A DNA stretch of 64,000 nucleotides from positions 305,726,984-305,790,983 of the forward strand of contig NC_053390.1 in assembly GCF_905171765.1 (NCBI RefSeq). The letters run 5' to 3'. The notes under the pieces are model-generated. The model was given only the letters and a program-made list of their open reading frames with translations. It was not told the DNA's origin and made no database searches. Shown one piece after another: positions 8,697 through 19,089 of the stretch; within the stretch, counting starts at the first letter, position 1; each line of letters starts with the position of its first letter. The stretch comes from Bufo bufo. Its lineage: Eukaryota > Chordata > Amphibia > Anura > Bufonidae. Position numbers and translations under genes: made by a program.

Positions 8697-9737
8697 TGGG
8701 TTGACCACTGAGGAAGGAACAGTGTTGTTCCGAAACGCGTTTGGTGAACAGCAAGGACCAACAAGGAGCCATCTTATCAAAGATATACAATAAGGATTCA
8801 CTGTTTACAAGTTACATTTTGGCCGTTTTCTTCTCTTCCGGCACCAACTTTTTCAGAGATTACTAGTACTAGCATCATTACACAGCTGATGGACTGAGTC
8901 ACGTGATTCACTTTAACACACGTGGGACGCCACGTAGTGCGAGCATAACGTGACTCCACGCTGAAAGATCCAACGCCGACTGCTCAGTCCCGAGGTGAAA
9001 CTCCAATTGTGCACCCACAACACCCACCGGACCGGTAATGTATACAAAAAATATCTGTGTGTATGTGTCCGCATTATAACAAGCTTGGGTGTGAAAAGTG
9101 AACCACGGAGTGCTGTTAAAATTGTGAGGAAAACAGGTGCTTTCATTTGAGATCTTGAAGAGGTGTGGATCTGCTGAGCAGGACATTTTCTTTACAGATA
9201 CGCTGCTTCATATGAACAATCTGTTCATTTATAACCAAGTGCAATTATTTTACATTGACCAACTATTGAAGTATCATATTAAGGGTCCATTCACACATCC
9301 GTGTGTGTTTTGCGGATCCACGGATCCGCAAAACACGGATGCGGCAAAGTGCGTTCTGCATTTTGCGGACCGCACATTGCCGGCACTAAGAGAATATGCC
9401 TATTCTTGTCCGCTATTGCGGACAAGAATAGGACATGTTCTATTTTTTCAGGATCGGAATTGCGGACCCGGAAGTGCGGGTCCGCAATTCCCGTGCGGCC
9501 CCATAGAAATGTATGGGTCCGCAATTCCGTTCCACAAAATGCGGAATGGAATTGCGGATGTGTGAATGGAGCCTTATTCTGCAGATATATTACTCTGGAT
9601 TTACCATTTATTCCTTATGGTATGGATTGCTGACTTTTTATCTATCTATGTATAAATAGGTTTTATATATATTAATAAATAATTATTGTTTAGTCCACAT
9701 TGCCCCAGATATTTTGTGTGCCCTCCATCTATACACA
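8697..9737 (+). mobile_element. Penelope-like element 3' fragment (5'-truncated)
   Basis: A 14-bp direct repeat ATGATTAAATGTAG flanks the insert (8683-8696 and 9738-9751), and its removal restores the L1-A frame. The sequence begins with 'gaggaaggaacagtgttgtt' followed by 'ccgaaacgcgt', the pattern seen at the end regions of vertebrate Penelope-like elements. It also has 'acacgtgggacgccacgta', shared with the PLE arms at 27910 and 28790. No coding part. A MITE sits at 9282-9573 within it. Confidence 0.7.
9282..9573. mobile_element. Palindromic MITE, about 290 bp, inside the PLE fragment
   Basis: Terminal inverted repeats AGGGTCCATTCACACATCCG and the inverted CGGATGTGTGAATGGAGCC enclose a 'gcggatccgcaaaac'-rich palindromic core. 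TTA stands at both sides (9279-9281, 9574-9576). The same design recurs as a tandem unit in the minisatellite at 24690-26460 and 45770-46410. Frames up to 142 residues read through it but are palindrome artefacts. Confidence 0.75.
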
Positions 9738-9751
9738 ATGATTAAATGTAG

Positions 9752-11036
9752 ACTACAAAATATTGACCAGAATTCTGGCTACTCGTTTAAATAAGGTAAT
9801 CCTATCATTGGTTCATCCGGACCAGACGGAATTCATGCCCGGAAAATCAACCACTGAAAACATCAGGCGAGTCCAGGTAGTTACGCAGGTGGGGTTCTCC
9901 TTAAATGAGGATTGGGCCTTGGTTTCATTAGATGCTGCCAAGGCATTCGATTCTATAGAATGGGCCTCTCTCATTAACTGCCTGAAAGGGTTTGGGTTTG
10001 ACCCACAATTTCTCAAATGGATTAATATCCTGTACAGCAACCCGGTCAGCAGGCTATTGATCTATGGAGAATTATCCCAAAAATTTCCTCTCCATAGAGG
10101 TACGAGACAGGGTTGCCCTCTGTCACCACTTTTGTTTGCACTGGCCATCGAGTCACTGGCGATTAGAATAAGGAGCAGCAGCACTATAACCGGGGTGACC
10201 ATGGGAGAAAGAGAAGCCCGTATAGGACACTTCCCTTAAAAGTGCGGTGGCTTTGATAAATGAATTCGGGGAGTTTTTGGACCTACGAATCAATTGGGAG
10301 AAATCAGTCTATATGCCTCTGGGCAAGGCAGGTTGGACAGGTCCTCCCCATGTGGAAAGATTAAAAGTGGTAGATACATTCAAGTATCTAGGGGTAAATA
10401 TTACTAAAAGATATTCTCAAGCTTTGTCTCTCAATATTTACCCCTTAAAGGACCATATACGAAACAAGCTCCAAAACTGGAAAACATTACCCATCTTGGT
10501 GGCAGGACGTATTAATCTAATTCAAATGATTATACTTCCTAAGGTGTTATACGCCCTCCAACAGCTAAATCGATATTTGGGGAAATAGACTCTTTGACTA
10601 CAGTTTATATATGGGAAAGATCACGTGCTAAACTAGGTCTACACACATTAAAACGGTCAAAAACAGAAGGAGGTATGGCTTTACCAGATTACTATATGTA
10701 CTATTTAGCAGGTCAATTGAGGCTTATTAGAACCTGGTATTCAGAGTACTTCCTAAAGTGTTTCCTAAATTGTCATTTAATATGGTCGGTCTTGGAAATG
10801 CCTCCTAAATTCCAGAGACCGCTGCGGCCGCTGCATAGGCTGGCACAAATGATCTGGAAAGAAGCAAAATTACTGACCGAGTTTACAGGGGTTGTCCCAG
10901 ATATACCTCTGTGGGCCAATCAATCGCTGCCACAGGTAGAAGTAGTCATGGGGGCTGAAAGATGGCAGGCGGCAGAGGTTAAAACTCTTGGAGATATATA
11001 CGATCAGGGAGTACTAATGACGTTTGAAGCACTGTC
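9752..11036 (+). pseudogene. L1-A ORF2, reverse transcriptase and C-terminal part
   Basis: The frame continues VDYKILTRILATRLNKVI, then PGKSTTENIRRV, SLDAAKAFDSIEW (motif A Asp present), GTRQGCPLSPLLFALAIE (motif B) and GEREARIGH. There a deletion removes the expected YADD box (motif C) at about 10235. It resumes with LRINWEKSVYMPLG, FKYLGVNITKRY and VAGRINLIQMIILPKVLYALQ. After one frameshift at about 10590 comes RSKTEGGMALPDYYMYYLAGQLR. Loss of motif C alone abolishes RT activity. It ends at the Harbinger-like MITE. Confidence 0.85.
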
Positions 11037-11039
11037 TTA

Positions 11040-11806
11040 GGCCTCTTTCACACTTGCGTTGTTGGGATCCGGCATGCACTTCCGTTGCCGGAGGTGCCTG
11101 CCGGATCCGTAACAACGCAAGTGTACTGAAAGCATTTGAAGACGGAACCGTCTTCCAAATGCTTTCAGTGTTACTATGGCACCCAGGACGCTATTAAAGT
11201 CCTGGTTGCCATAGTAGGAGTGGGGAGCGGGGGAGCGGTATACTTACAGTCCGTGCGGCTCCCGGGGCGCTCCAGAATGACGTCAGAGCGCCCCATGCGC
11301 ATGGATGACGTGATCCATGTGATCACGTGATCCATGCGCTTGGGGCGCCCTGACGTCACTCTGGAGCGCCCGGGGAGCCGCACGGACGGTAAGTATGCTG
11401 CTCCCCTGCTCCCCGCTACACTTACCATGGCTGTCAGGACTTTAGCGTCCCGGCAGCCATGGTAACTATTCAGAAAAAGCTAAACGTCGGGTCCGGCAAT
11501 GCGCCGAAACGACGTTTAGCTTAAGGCCGGATCCGGATCAATGCCTTTCAATGGGCATTGATCCCGGATCCGGCCTTGCGGCAAGTCTTCAGGATTTTTG
11601 GCCGGAGCAAAAAGCGCAGCATGCTGCGGTATTTTCTCCGGCCAAAAAACGTTCCGTACCGGAACTGAAGACATCCTGATGCATCCTGAACGGATTACTC
11701 TCCATTCAGAATGCATTAGGATAATCCTGATCAGTATTCTTCCGGCATAGAGTCCCGACGACGGAACTCTATGCCGGAAGACAATAACGCAAGTGTGAAA
11801 GAGCCC
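11040..11806. mobile_element. Harbinger-like MITE, 767 bp, with a large internal palindrome
   Basis: Ends are GGCCTCTTTCACACTTGCGTT and the inverted AACGCAAGTGTGAAAGAGCCC, with TTA before and TAA after (imperfect three-base target). The interior (about 11240-11400) is a GC-rich inverted repeat built on 'ggctcccggggcgctccaga' and its complement around 11320. A further 'ggatccggca' palindromic section follows (11470-11590). Non-coding; it interrupts L1-A ORF2 between 11036 and 11810. Confidence 0.8.
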
Positions 11807-12356
11807 TAAGAAGTATAAAATTCCCCACACTCACTTCTTTTCATATTTACAACTTAGGTCAGCCATACATACCACATTCTCTAGCACCAACACCACGATC
11901 TCGAAGTATTCACTAATAGGGGTTGTTAAAACCCAGGGTCCCAGAGGACTAGTGTCAGCAATTTATTTCCATTTAGTACAAGCAAAGATCAAGAACAGCC
12001 CTCTCAAGGTAATAGATAAATGGAAAAGAATGATACCCACACTCCGAGCACTCCTTGTGTCTTTCTGCCTCCACCCTTTCAAAACCCATCAAAACCTTAA
12101 ATTCAGAGATCACCACACCAATGTCTGGCATGGTATTTACAAGCCATCGTTGCAGTAGAACTCGTTTGGCTATCAGTAATATAGAATGTAGGATAATCAG
12201 GATCTTGGTAGGGTGGCCGGACTGATCCTTTTCGAGGCGTATGTAATGAAACACTAAAGCCTGAGGCTCCATTGGCAAATCCAAGAGCCAATGTTACTTG
12301 ATATAAGACAACACACTGTCCCAGAAGTGAGATACCCTGGCACACAGCCATATGCC

Positions 12357-13273
12357 TGTCACGACCCATGGTCATGGTCGTGACTCTTAGAGTCCGCTTG
12401 CAGTTGTCAGCGGTTGTTTGGTTGTTCACCGCAGCTGTGAGTGTTTTGCCTCAAGTGCGGTTGCCGCTGGCAACATGGTGTTCTTGGCAGTGTAGCAGCC
12501 TGAGCTTGTTGCTGGGCTGCTCACTGTCTATGCATGCGGTTGCCTATGGCAATTTGTGTTAATATGTTGCCTCACGTGTGGTTGCCTCTGGTAACATGAT
12601 TGGTACTTGGCAGTAGAGCAGTCTGAGCTGTTGCTAGGCAGCCTGCTGTCAAGTGCATGCGGTTACACCTGGTTGGGTGTGTGTGTACGTCTGCACTTTG
12701 TATGTCTGTTTGTTGTGCACGAGGTAATGTTTGTGTGCACTGTGACGCCTCCCTTCATTTGTGGTTGTCCGCAGCAACGTCTGGTGTTGTGTGCATGTGG
12801 TGGCAGTGTCTCGGCCTGCTGGCTGTTCCCCAGGACATGGTTGCCACGCATGCCGTTGCCAGCGGTAACAGGTGAGTGTGTTGGTGTGCGTTTCCCTTTA
12901 AGTGGCTGTCTTCCCTTCCCTGGTGTGAGAAGGGTTAATTCCCTTCTGTGTGTGAACACTGGGTGTGTCTGAGTATGGGTGTGGCTACTTTGGGCTATAT
13001 ATCCTCAGTTGAGACCTGAGGTCTGAGGGGTACTCCAGCCTTGTTTGTAAGCTGGAGGCACCCTCCTGGTTCCTTATACCATCTGCCAGAGAGGGCCACC
13101 CTTGTGGTCATACTGTCACGGCTGGGGATGGGGGAAACACTCAGCCGGGCGATGTCTCTCTGAAATATAGCTGTTAGCCCAGGACAGGAATCAGGGAGCA
13201 GGTCACCTCCTATCAGCTATATTTCAGAGAGACATCGCCCGGCTGAGGGTTTCCCCCATCCCCAGCCGTGACA
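12357..13273. mobile_element. LTR-like insertion, 917 bp, 5-bp target duplication
   Basis: The insert begins TGTCACGACC and ends GCCGTGACA, and is flanked by ATGCC at 12352-12356 and 13274-13278. Dropping one ATGCC rejoins L1-B in frame (D-F-W-H-G-I-W-L-C). TG...CA ends, a five-base duplication and a TATA-like 'gggctatatatcctcag' (12991) fit a solo LTR. Oddities are a short hairpin at the left tip (12358-12384) and a 63-bp-arm foldback forming the right tip. A composite of an LTR and a foldback MITE is possible. No ORF of note. Confidence 0.65.
13114..13273. repeat. Foldback repeat, 63-bp arms
   Basis: Arms 13114-13176 and 13211-13273 pair with about three mismatches. They start 'tgtcacggctggggatgggg' and end with its complement, with a 34-bp loop. 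The arm's outer tip (TGTCACGG) resembles the left end of the surrounding insertion (TGTCACGA). It may be the LTR's own 3' end or an independent foldback MITE inserted at the tip. Confidence 0.85.
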
Positions 13274-16200
13274 ATGCCATGCCAAAAGTCAGTTGCCGGA
13301 ATGTTACAGTTAGGACAATGAGTGATGCGATCTGGGAATCGGGGAGAGGCTGGAAAATTTAAACCATAAATTGCCTGGTGCATCATTTTGAAGTATGTTT
13401 CTCACCATGTTTCACTTATCACACACTGGCGGACCTTGCCCCAACCCTCTAAGATTTTTTCCCCGATCTCATCATCCATTGTAATGTGTTCCCATTTCCG
13501 AAACAGAGTGGATGGCTTAGCTTTCGTAAAATTACCAGAAAATGCCCTGTATAACCTTGAGAGCGACACTGTTTGAGGTGAATAATTGAGAATATTATCA
13601 AAAGAGTTCGTAACTGCCTCCCTTGATAAGTCTCGCAATTTGTGCTTACAAAAACCCCAAATCTGCATAATCAATAAGAAATGAGAATCTGGCAAGGCAT
13701 ACTTTTCCTTCACTTCCGAAGGAGTCAACCATCGTTTCTCCTCTAGGTGCATCAGATGTTCCACCCTAACCACCCCTCTGGATACCCATAGCACAGAAAG
13801 TCCTGTCTGGTTCCCCTGAGGGAACTCCGGGTGTTCCCACAGTGGCATTAACTTGGAGATCGAATGGGACAGGCCAAATGTTTTCCTTATCACCTTCCAG
13901 GCTGCCATCGTGTCTCTTATCAAAATTGAGGTTTTGATGTCCCTGGGAAGCAAGGCCAGATTTGAGTGGAGGCATGCCACTAAATTCCACGGGGCCACTA
14001 GATTTTGCTCCAGATCTCTGTTAGAAAAATGATCTGTGTGCTGTACCTAATCAGAAATGTGCCTCAAAAGGCAGGAGAGATTGTACCCTCTAATGTTCGA
14101 GAATTTCACCCCTCCCTCTGGTTTCCAAAGCGAGAGCTCTGAAAGAGAGATGCGGGGTCGTCGGCCAGACCACAAGAAGGTGGTAAACGCCCTATTTAAA
14201 GCAGTAACATCAGTATGTTTCAATAGGATTGGGAGTGTTTGGAGGGGATAGAGTAATTTAGAGAAGCTCATTATTTTGATGAGCTGGCACCTACCTAGAA
14301 GGGATAAGGGAAGCGAATGCCATCTTTTCAGTTCAGATATTATTTTCGCAATGAGGGGTGGGTAGTTTAACTGATATAATGAACCAGGGAGCCTACCGAT
14401 CTTCAACCCCAGGTAGGTGATATGTCGTTTTACGGTTGTGGGGGAAAAACCATGTGAAATTCAAAGATGAAGGGGATTTGTGGTGTGTAACTGTAAGACA
14501 TCACTCTTAGAGGAATTTATTTTGTATCCCGAGAAAGACCCAAAACGATGAAGGAGATCCATCAAGGGGCCCAAATGCTGCTGAGGGTTAGACATGAAGA
14601 GCAATAAGTCATCGGCGTATAAAGCCAGTTTGACCTCTTTTTTGCCTACTGTGATTCCTGAGTAAAGCTCAGAGTCCTCTAGGAATCTGGCCAGGGGCTC
14701 AGTAGCCAAGTCGAAAAGGAGAGGGGAAAGCGGGCACCCCTGTCTAGTTCCTCTCTGAAGGGGAAAAATGTGGGATAGAAACCCTACCGTATGGATTCGT
14801 GCAGCAGGGCTTGCGTAAAGCCCCTGTAAGAAGGTGCGGATATCCCCACAAATCCTAAATCTATCCAGCACCACCACCAGCCAGTCCCATCAAAGCGAAT
14901 CAAAAGCTTTTTCCGCATGTAGAGCCAACAAAATGGGGGCTGTGTCTGGCTGGGGGCAGCGCCGGACCCAATCAAAGGCTACTAGCACCTTTCTATTTGC
15001 CACCCCCGAACGACCCTTTATAAAGCCCACTTGCGAGGGACCTATCAGGGTGGGCATCAGGAGGCTCAGTCTATCAGCCAAGATCTTGGTCAAAATCTTA
15101 AGATCCTGATTGATGAGTAAGATCGGGCGATAGGAACCCGAGTCCTGCAGATCCTTATTAGGCATCAGTATCAGTTTAATGTAAGCCACATTAACATGGG
15201 CAGGAAAATTGCCCGTACGTAAAAGGTGAAGTATTCAACTAGGGCGGGGGCAAGATGGTCTTGTAACACCTTATAAAACTCTCCTGAAAACCCATCAGGG
15301 CCTGGCACTTTCCCATTATGCAAAGAGCGTATAGTGTACAGAATCTCCTCAGCAGATATTTCGGCATTTAGGATCCCCTGCTGTTCCGCCGTCAAGGACG
15401 GGAGCTTAATCGTGGATAAAAACTGTTCACCCTCTCCCCCCCCCCTGGAGTGTCCCGATAGAGCCACTCATAATACTTTCCTAGCAGTTCGTTGATCATT
15501 TTAGGGTTCGTATACAAAACTCCACCCTCATCCCTTAATGACGTAATGACGGTGGGAACCCTTCTACCCCTGGCCAAATTCGCTAACATTTTTCCCGACT
15601 TGTTCCCAAATTGGAAATGATCAGTCTGGTACTCTGAGCGATACATGGCATCCCGCCTATCAACCAACAATATCTTTGTGCTGGACCGTGGCCGCCTGAA
15701 GAAAATTAGTGTACGCTAGTCGGAGAGCTGTGCTAGCTTCCTGATATTGCTGGGCAACAATTTTGCGCAAGTTACTCACATAACTGATTATCCAACCTCT
15801 CAAGACCGCTTTAGCAGTTTCCTAGTGGATCGAAACATCTGATGCACCCCGAGGATTATCCCCCTGGAACTCCAGCCACCAACCTCGCAGAATATCTTTG
15901 AAGTTGTCATCCTTGGCCATAAACGAAGGAAAAAGCCACAAAAAAAATCATTCCCTCTTGGGTATGTATTCTGCAAATATATGGAAATAGGTGAGTGATC
16001 AGACATGAGTAGCTCATGGATCTCAGAGGAGACTACTCTAGAGAACATTTGTGAAGACACAAAAAGGTAATCTATTCGAGACCAGACATTGTGTGCATGG
16101 GAAAAGTGCGGATATTCCCTATCATCAGGGTGTAGGGAACGCCAGGTATCATGTAGGCCCGTTGAGGCCAAAAAAGGTTGTAAGACCCTGTCAGAGAGTC

Positions 16201-16499
16201 TCAGCACACCCTTAGCCCCCTCAGTTCTTTCCCGGTCTTCCGGAACAAAGGCAACTGAGTTAAAGTCACCACCCACAATCCTATTAGGAGTCCCCTCTGC
16301 GTGCAGTCTGTTCTCTAGAAGAGCGTAAAAATGTGTGTTGTTATCATTAGGGGCATAGACATTGTGAATACTATATGAAGCTCCTTCAAATTCAACCAGC
16401 AACCTATGCCATCTACCCTCACTATCATGAGATTCCGAGATCACAGATCCTGAAAAGTGCTTATGAAGCAGTGTAAGCACTCCTGCCCTGCGCTCTCTG

Positions 16500-16623
16500 T
16501 TGTTCAATCATTTTATTGAGACACAATATGTGTCAGCATACACAAGTACATCATAAGCATCATAGTACAGATAATAAGATTTGGGCTGCGCATCCTGATT
16601 GAAAATATCCGCACAAATTAAGA
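16500..16623 (-). mobile_element. 124-bp L1 3'-end insertion with 14-bp target duplication
   Basis: CCCTGCGCTCTCTG occurs on both sides (16486-16499 and 16624-16637). On the minus strand the insert ends in 'ctcaataaaatgattgaaca', containing AATAAA near its 3' end. This is what a severely 5'-truncated L1 transcript would leave. It interrupts the endonuclease domain of L1-B between ARERR and the upstream SVYGSS. Confidence 0.75.
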
Positions 16624-17224
16624 CCCTGCGCTCTCTGGCCGAGGATCCATAAACAGAGCCCACCCAAAACTTCTTTAATCAAAAGAAATCCTTTTCATCA
16701 AGATGAGTCTCTTGAAAGAGAACTATGTCAGGCTGCAAATATTTTAAATGTCGCAAAATTTTGGAACGTTTCTGCGGTGAGCACAGTCCCTTGACGTTTC
16801 AGGAAATGATCTTCATTATAGCTCTAGTGACCACGGAACCCAGGGCAGAGAGAGCAACGGGTGAGTAGGGAAGGAGGGGGGAACACAATACACAAAGAAA
16901 CTGACAGAAACACTTCCTGTAAATACTGCAGGTGATACCCGCCAGGCACCAAGGCTAGATGATGTTTGCCTACCCTAAAACTGGATGTTGACTTCTCTTT
17001 TTTCTGCCATGGCGGAACTCCCTAATACACTGCCTAATAATAACAAACTAGTGAGGCTAGATTATCTAACCCATGTAGACTAGAAAGAACTGACTACAAA
17101 CAAGAAATATCCCCTGTAAACATCATGAGAAAATAAGGCACATTCTGGTTAGAGTGCTACCACCACAGCCCGAAGATTAATGCAGTAGTCCCCCAGGTTT
17201 ACTTCTACTTAAGTCCTGGCCGCT

Positions 17225-18346
17225 TCATCTTTTGCTTCTGGAACGCCTTCCAGAGCCGTTCCGCGAGCGGCCTCTCTGCCGACGATCTATGGGTTCCACT
17301 GACAATCTCGGTGAAGGCCGCTGAGGAGAGAGGGCAACGTCACATAGCCCCAAGTCAAGAATCCCGCTGATGGTCTCTTCCGCCTCAGAGGGGAATCGAA
17401 AAGTAACTGTGCCTCCCTGGGCGTGGTGGATCCTCAGCACCGCCGGAAAAAGAAGTTGAAAGCGAATGTTCTGATGATAAAGCTTGAAGCAAATAGGGCT
17501 AAAAGTCTTACGTTTTTTAACAACATCTGTCGAAAAGTCCTCAAATTGCAAAATTCTGTGGCCTCTAAGAGTGATCAGGTGCTGCCTCCTGTGAAAGCTG
17601 CGAAGCATGGCCACCTTATCATTAAAGTTCAAGAGCTTAAATATAACTTAGCGCGGTCATCCATCTCCATTGCGAGGAGACGTTGCAGTAGTATCCTTGG
17701 TCAGGACTTTGTCCAGGCCTACCCTGTGGGCGTGTTCCAACCTGCAGAAAAAATTTCGACCAAGGGCTTCTGACAGTTCTCGTTCACATAAGTCCAGGAG
17801 CTCTGGTTGTTTGATAGATTCAGGTAGTCCCACCACCCTCAGGTTATTGCGGCGAGACCTATTCTCTAGGTCATCAACCTTGGAGCGTAAGTTATCCAGA
17901 GCATGCTGTTGCGATTGAATAACTGAGTCGGAATCCACAATTTGTTGCTGGAGAGAGCGCAGCTCCCTTTCCAAGTTTCCTATTTGAATGCTGGTCTGGC
18001 TGACCTCCTCTCTCAGAAAATTAAAAGAGGCCATTATGGTGGTCTCCAATGTCTTTTGGATGTCCGGCATAATGCGCAGAGCCACTTCTATGACGAGCTT
18101 TTTGTAATCTTGAGGGTCAGGGCTTCCTGTTAGAGTCACAAAGCCCTGGAAGTTCTGGGAGCACTCCTCTTGAAACAGCAGCGGCTGGCTGTCCGCCATC
18201 TTTGCGTCCTCAGAGGCTGACTGTTGCGCACCTGTGGGTTTCTGACTGCTCCGCAGGAGATAGCGGTCCATCGACATCCAGGAGCTGGTAAACAATTTAC
18301 GCCTCACGTCCTTCGGGGGGGTTTCAGTCGTCTCCCCGTGCCACAA
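17225..18346 (-). pseudogene. L1-B ORF1 (coiled coil plus RNA-binding domain), one frameshift
   Basis: The first frame (18346-17657) has an N-terminal low-complexity part and a heptad-rich coiled coil (about residues 85-150, including LERELRSLQQQIVDSD and LDNLRSKVDDLENRSR). It then has NNLRVVGLPES, the start of the RRM-like domain of L1 ORF1p. A frameshift near 17650 moves to the frame 17632-17225, which reads NFNDKVAMLRSFHRRQHL and FEDFSTDVVKKRKTF, the C-terminal domain. It ends in a basic RRQRGRSRNGSGRRSRSKR tail. In L1 biology this is the trimeric RNA chaperone of the RNP. Confidence 0.85.
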
Positions 18347-18430
18347 AATAATCTATAGAGTCGGCGGTAAGAGGGAGCTCCAAGCGCTGCTACTTCACAT
18401 GGCAGCACCGGAACCGGAAGTCGTTCTAGC

Positions 18431-19089
18431 TCTCACCAAACATATTTAACGCCAACCAGACTTTACAGAATGGCTAGAGCATCATCTACAGCATGCCCAT
18501 GATGTGGAGAACTAGAAGCAGACTTCTGGCACATGATATGGAGTTGCAGCCCAATTGCCACATTCTGGAGGGAGGTGACAGCCTTTCTCTCCAGTTTGTT
18601 GCCGGTCCAGATAGATTGCACTCCTGAGATTTGCCTGCTGGGACTTATGAATGAAGATAACTGGGATCACTACATAATAATATTTATGAGAGAGTCATTA
18701 TTTATGTCATGTAAGTGTATTGCCTTGAGATGGTATGACCCCAATACACCGACCCTATCCATGTGGAAACTACAGATAAATCAATTTTTACCATATTTAG
18801 TGTTGATATTTAAACACCGTAACAAACCTCAAAAATTTGAAAAAGTCTAGGGTCTGTGGTGCAGCTCTCCACACACATTGTACTCAGCCTCGAGACTGCG
18901 ACAGGCATTGTCGGCAGCTCAGGGACCTTTGGATCGGTCAAAAGATGGGGAATGTTGCAGTAGTGCAGTGGATAAAAGAAGTACCTATACAATTAAAATT
19001 TGTTATACCTGTATATATTGTGACATCCAACATGATTGTATGATGTTGAAGTTATTTCTCTTGTGTCAATAAAAGAGTTTAAAAAAAAA
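18431..19089 (+). pseudogene. L1-A ORF2 C-terminus and 3' UTR
   Basis: The frame reads HQTYLTPTRLYRMARAS, then CGELEADFWHMIWSCSPIATFW (the Cys/His-containing C-terminal region of L1 ORF2, one Cys codon replaced by a stop) and CIALRWYDPNTPTLSMWK, ending at the stop at 18850. A 220-bp 3' UTR follows with AATAAA at 19068 and a nine-base A run to 19089. It directly joins the PLE reverse transcriptase on the other strand. Confidence 0.85.

Larger units (their letters stand above)
12060..16816 (-). pseudogene. L1-B ORF2: endonuclease and reverse transcriptase, degenerate
   Basis: It starts at ATG 16816 (MKIIS, then a stop where WNVKGL is expected). The APE-type endonuclease shows FQETHL, GGDFNSV, WSRIDYLFVS and MSDHSPI. 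The RT shows NGKVPGPDGFSGEFYK, GSYRPILLINQDLKILTK, LHAEKAFD (Asp of motif A replaced by His), RGTRQGCPLSPLLFDLA and LALYADDLLLF (YADD intact). The C-terminal part reads on to CPNCNIPATDFWHG, continuing beyond the LTR insertion as IWLCARVSHFWDS and ERVEAERHKECS. Stops and at least four frameshifts are present. Role when alive: target-primed reverse transcription. Confidence 0.9.
12046..18430 (-). mobile_element. L1-B: nearly full-length L1 inserted in L1-A, opposite strand
   Basis: The minus strand runs 5' UTR (about 18430-18347), ORF1 (18346-17225), ORF2 (16816 to about 12060). Flanking L1-A sequence stops at MIPTL (about 12045) and resumes with HQTYLTPTRLYRM at about 18440, so the element lies wholly inside the older L1. 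A target duplication and a poly(A) tail were not found; the 3' end merges into L1-A around 12046-12060. It was itself hit by an LTR-like element (12357-13273) and a 124-bp L1 tail (16500-16623). Confidence 0.85.
7390..19089 (+). mobile_element. L1-A: 5'-truncated L1 LINE, split by four insertions
   Basis: Pieces of one ORF2 occur in order: 7390-7733, 8480-8682, 9752-11036, 11810-about 12045 and 18431-18850. A 3' UTR follows, with AATAAA at 19068 and a short A tail ending at 19089. Between the pieces lie a TTAA MITE, a PLE fragment, a Harbinger-like MITE and L1-B. Deleting the insertions with one target copy restores frame at the two junctions that can be tested. The endonuclease domain and ORF1 are absent, so the element is 5'-truncated or its left part was lost at the 6907-7386 MITE. 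It is inserted in the PLE whose RT resumes at 19090. Confidence 0.85.

Noticed and set aside
9137..9633. Frames of 77-142 residues around the MITE at 9282-9573
   Set aside because: They read through palindromic MITE sequence in several frames at once.
12607..12972. 121-residue Cys-rich frame inside the LTR-like element
   Set aside because: Low-complexity GTG/TGC-rich DNA with overlapping frames on both strands; no signal of selection or known domain.
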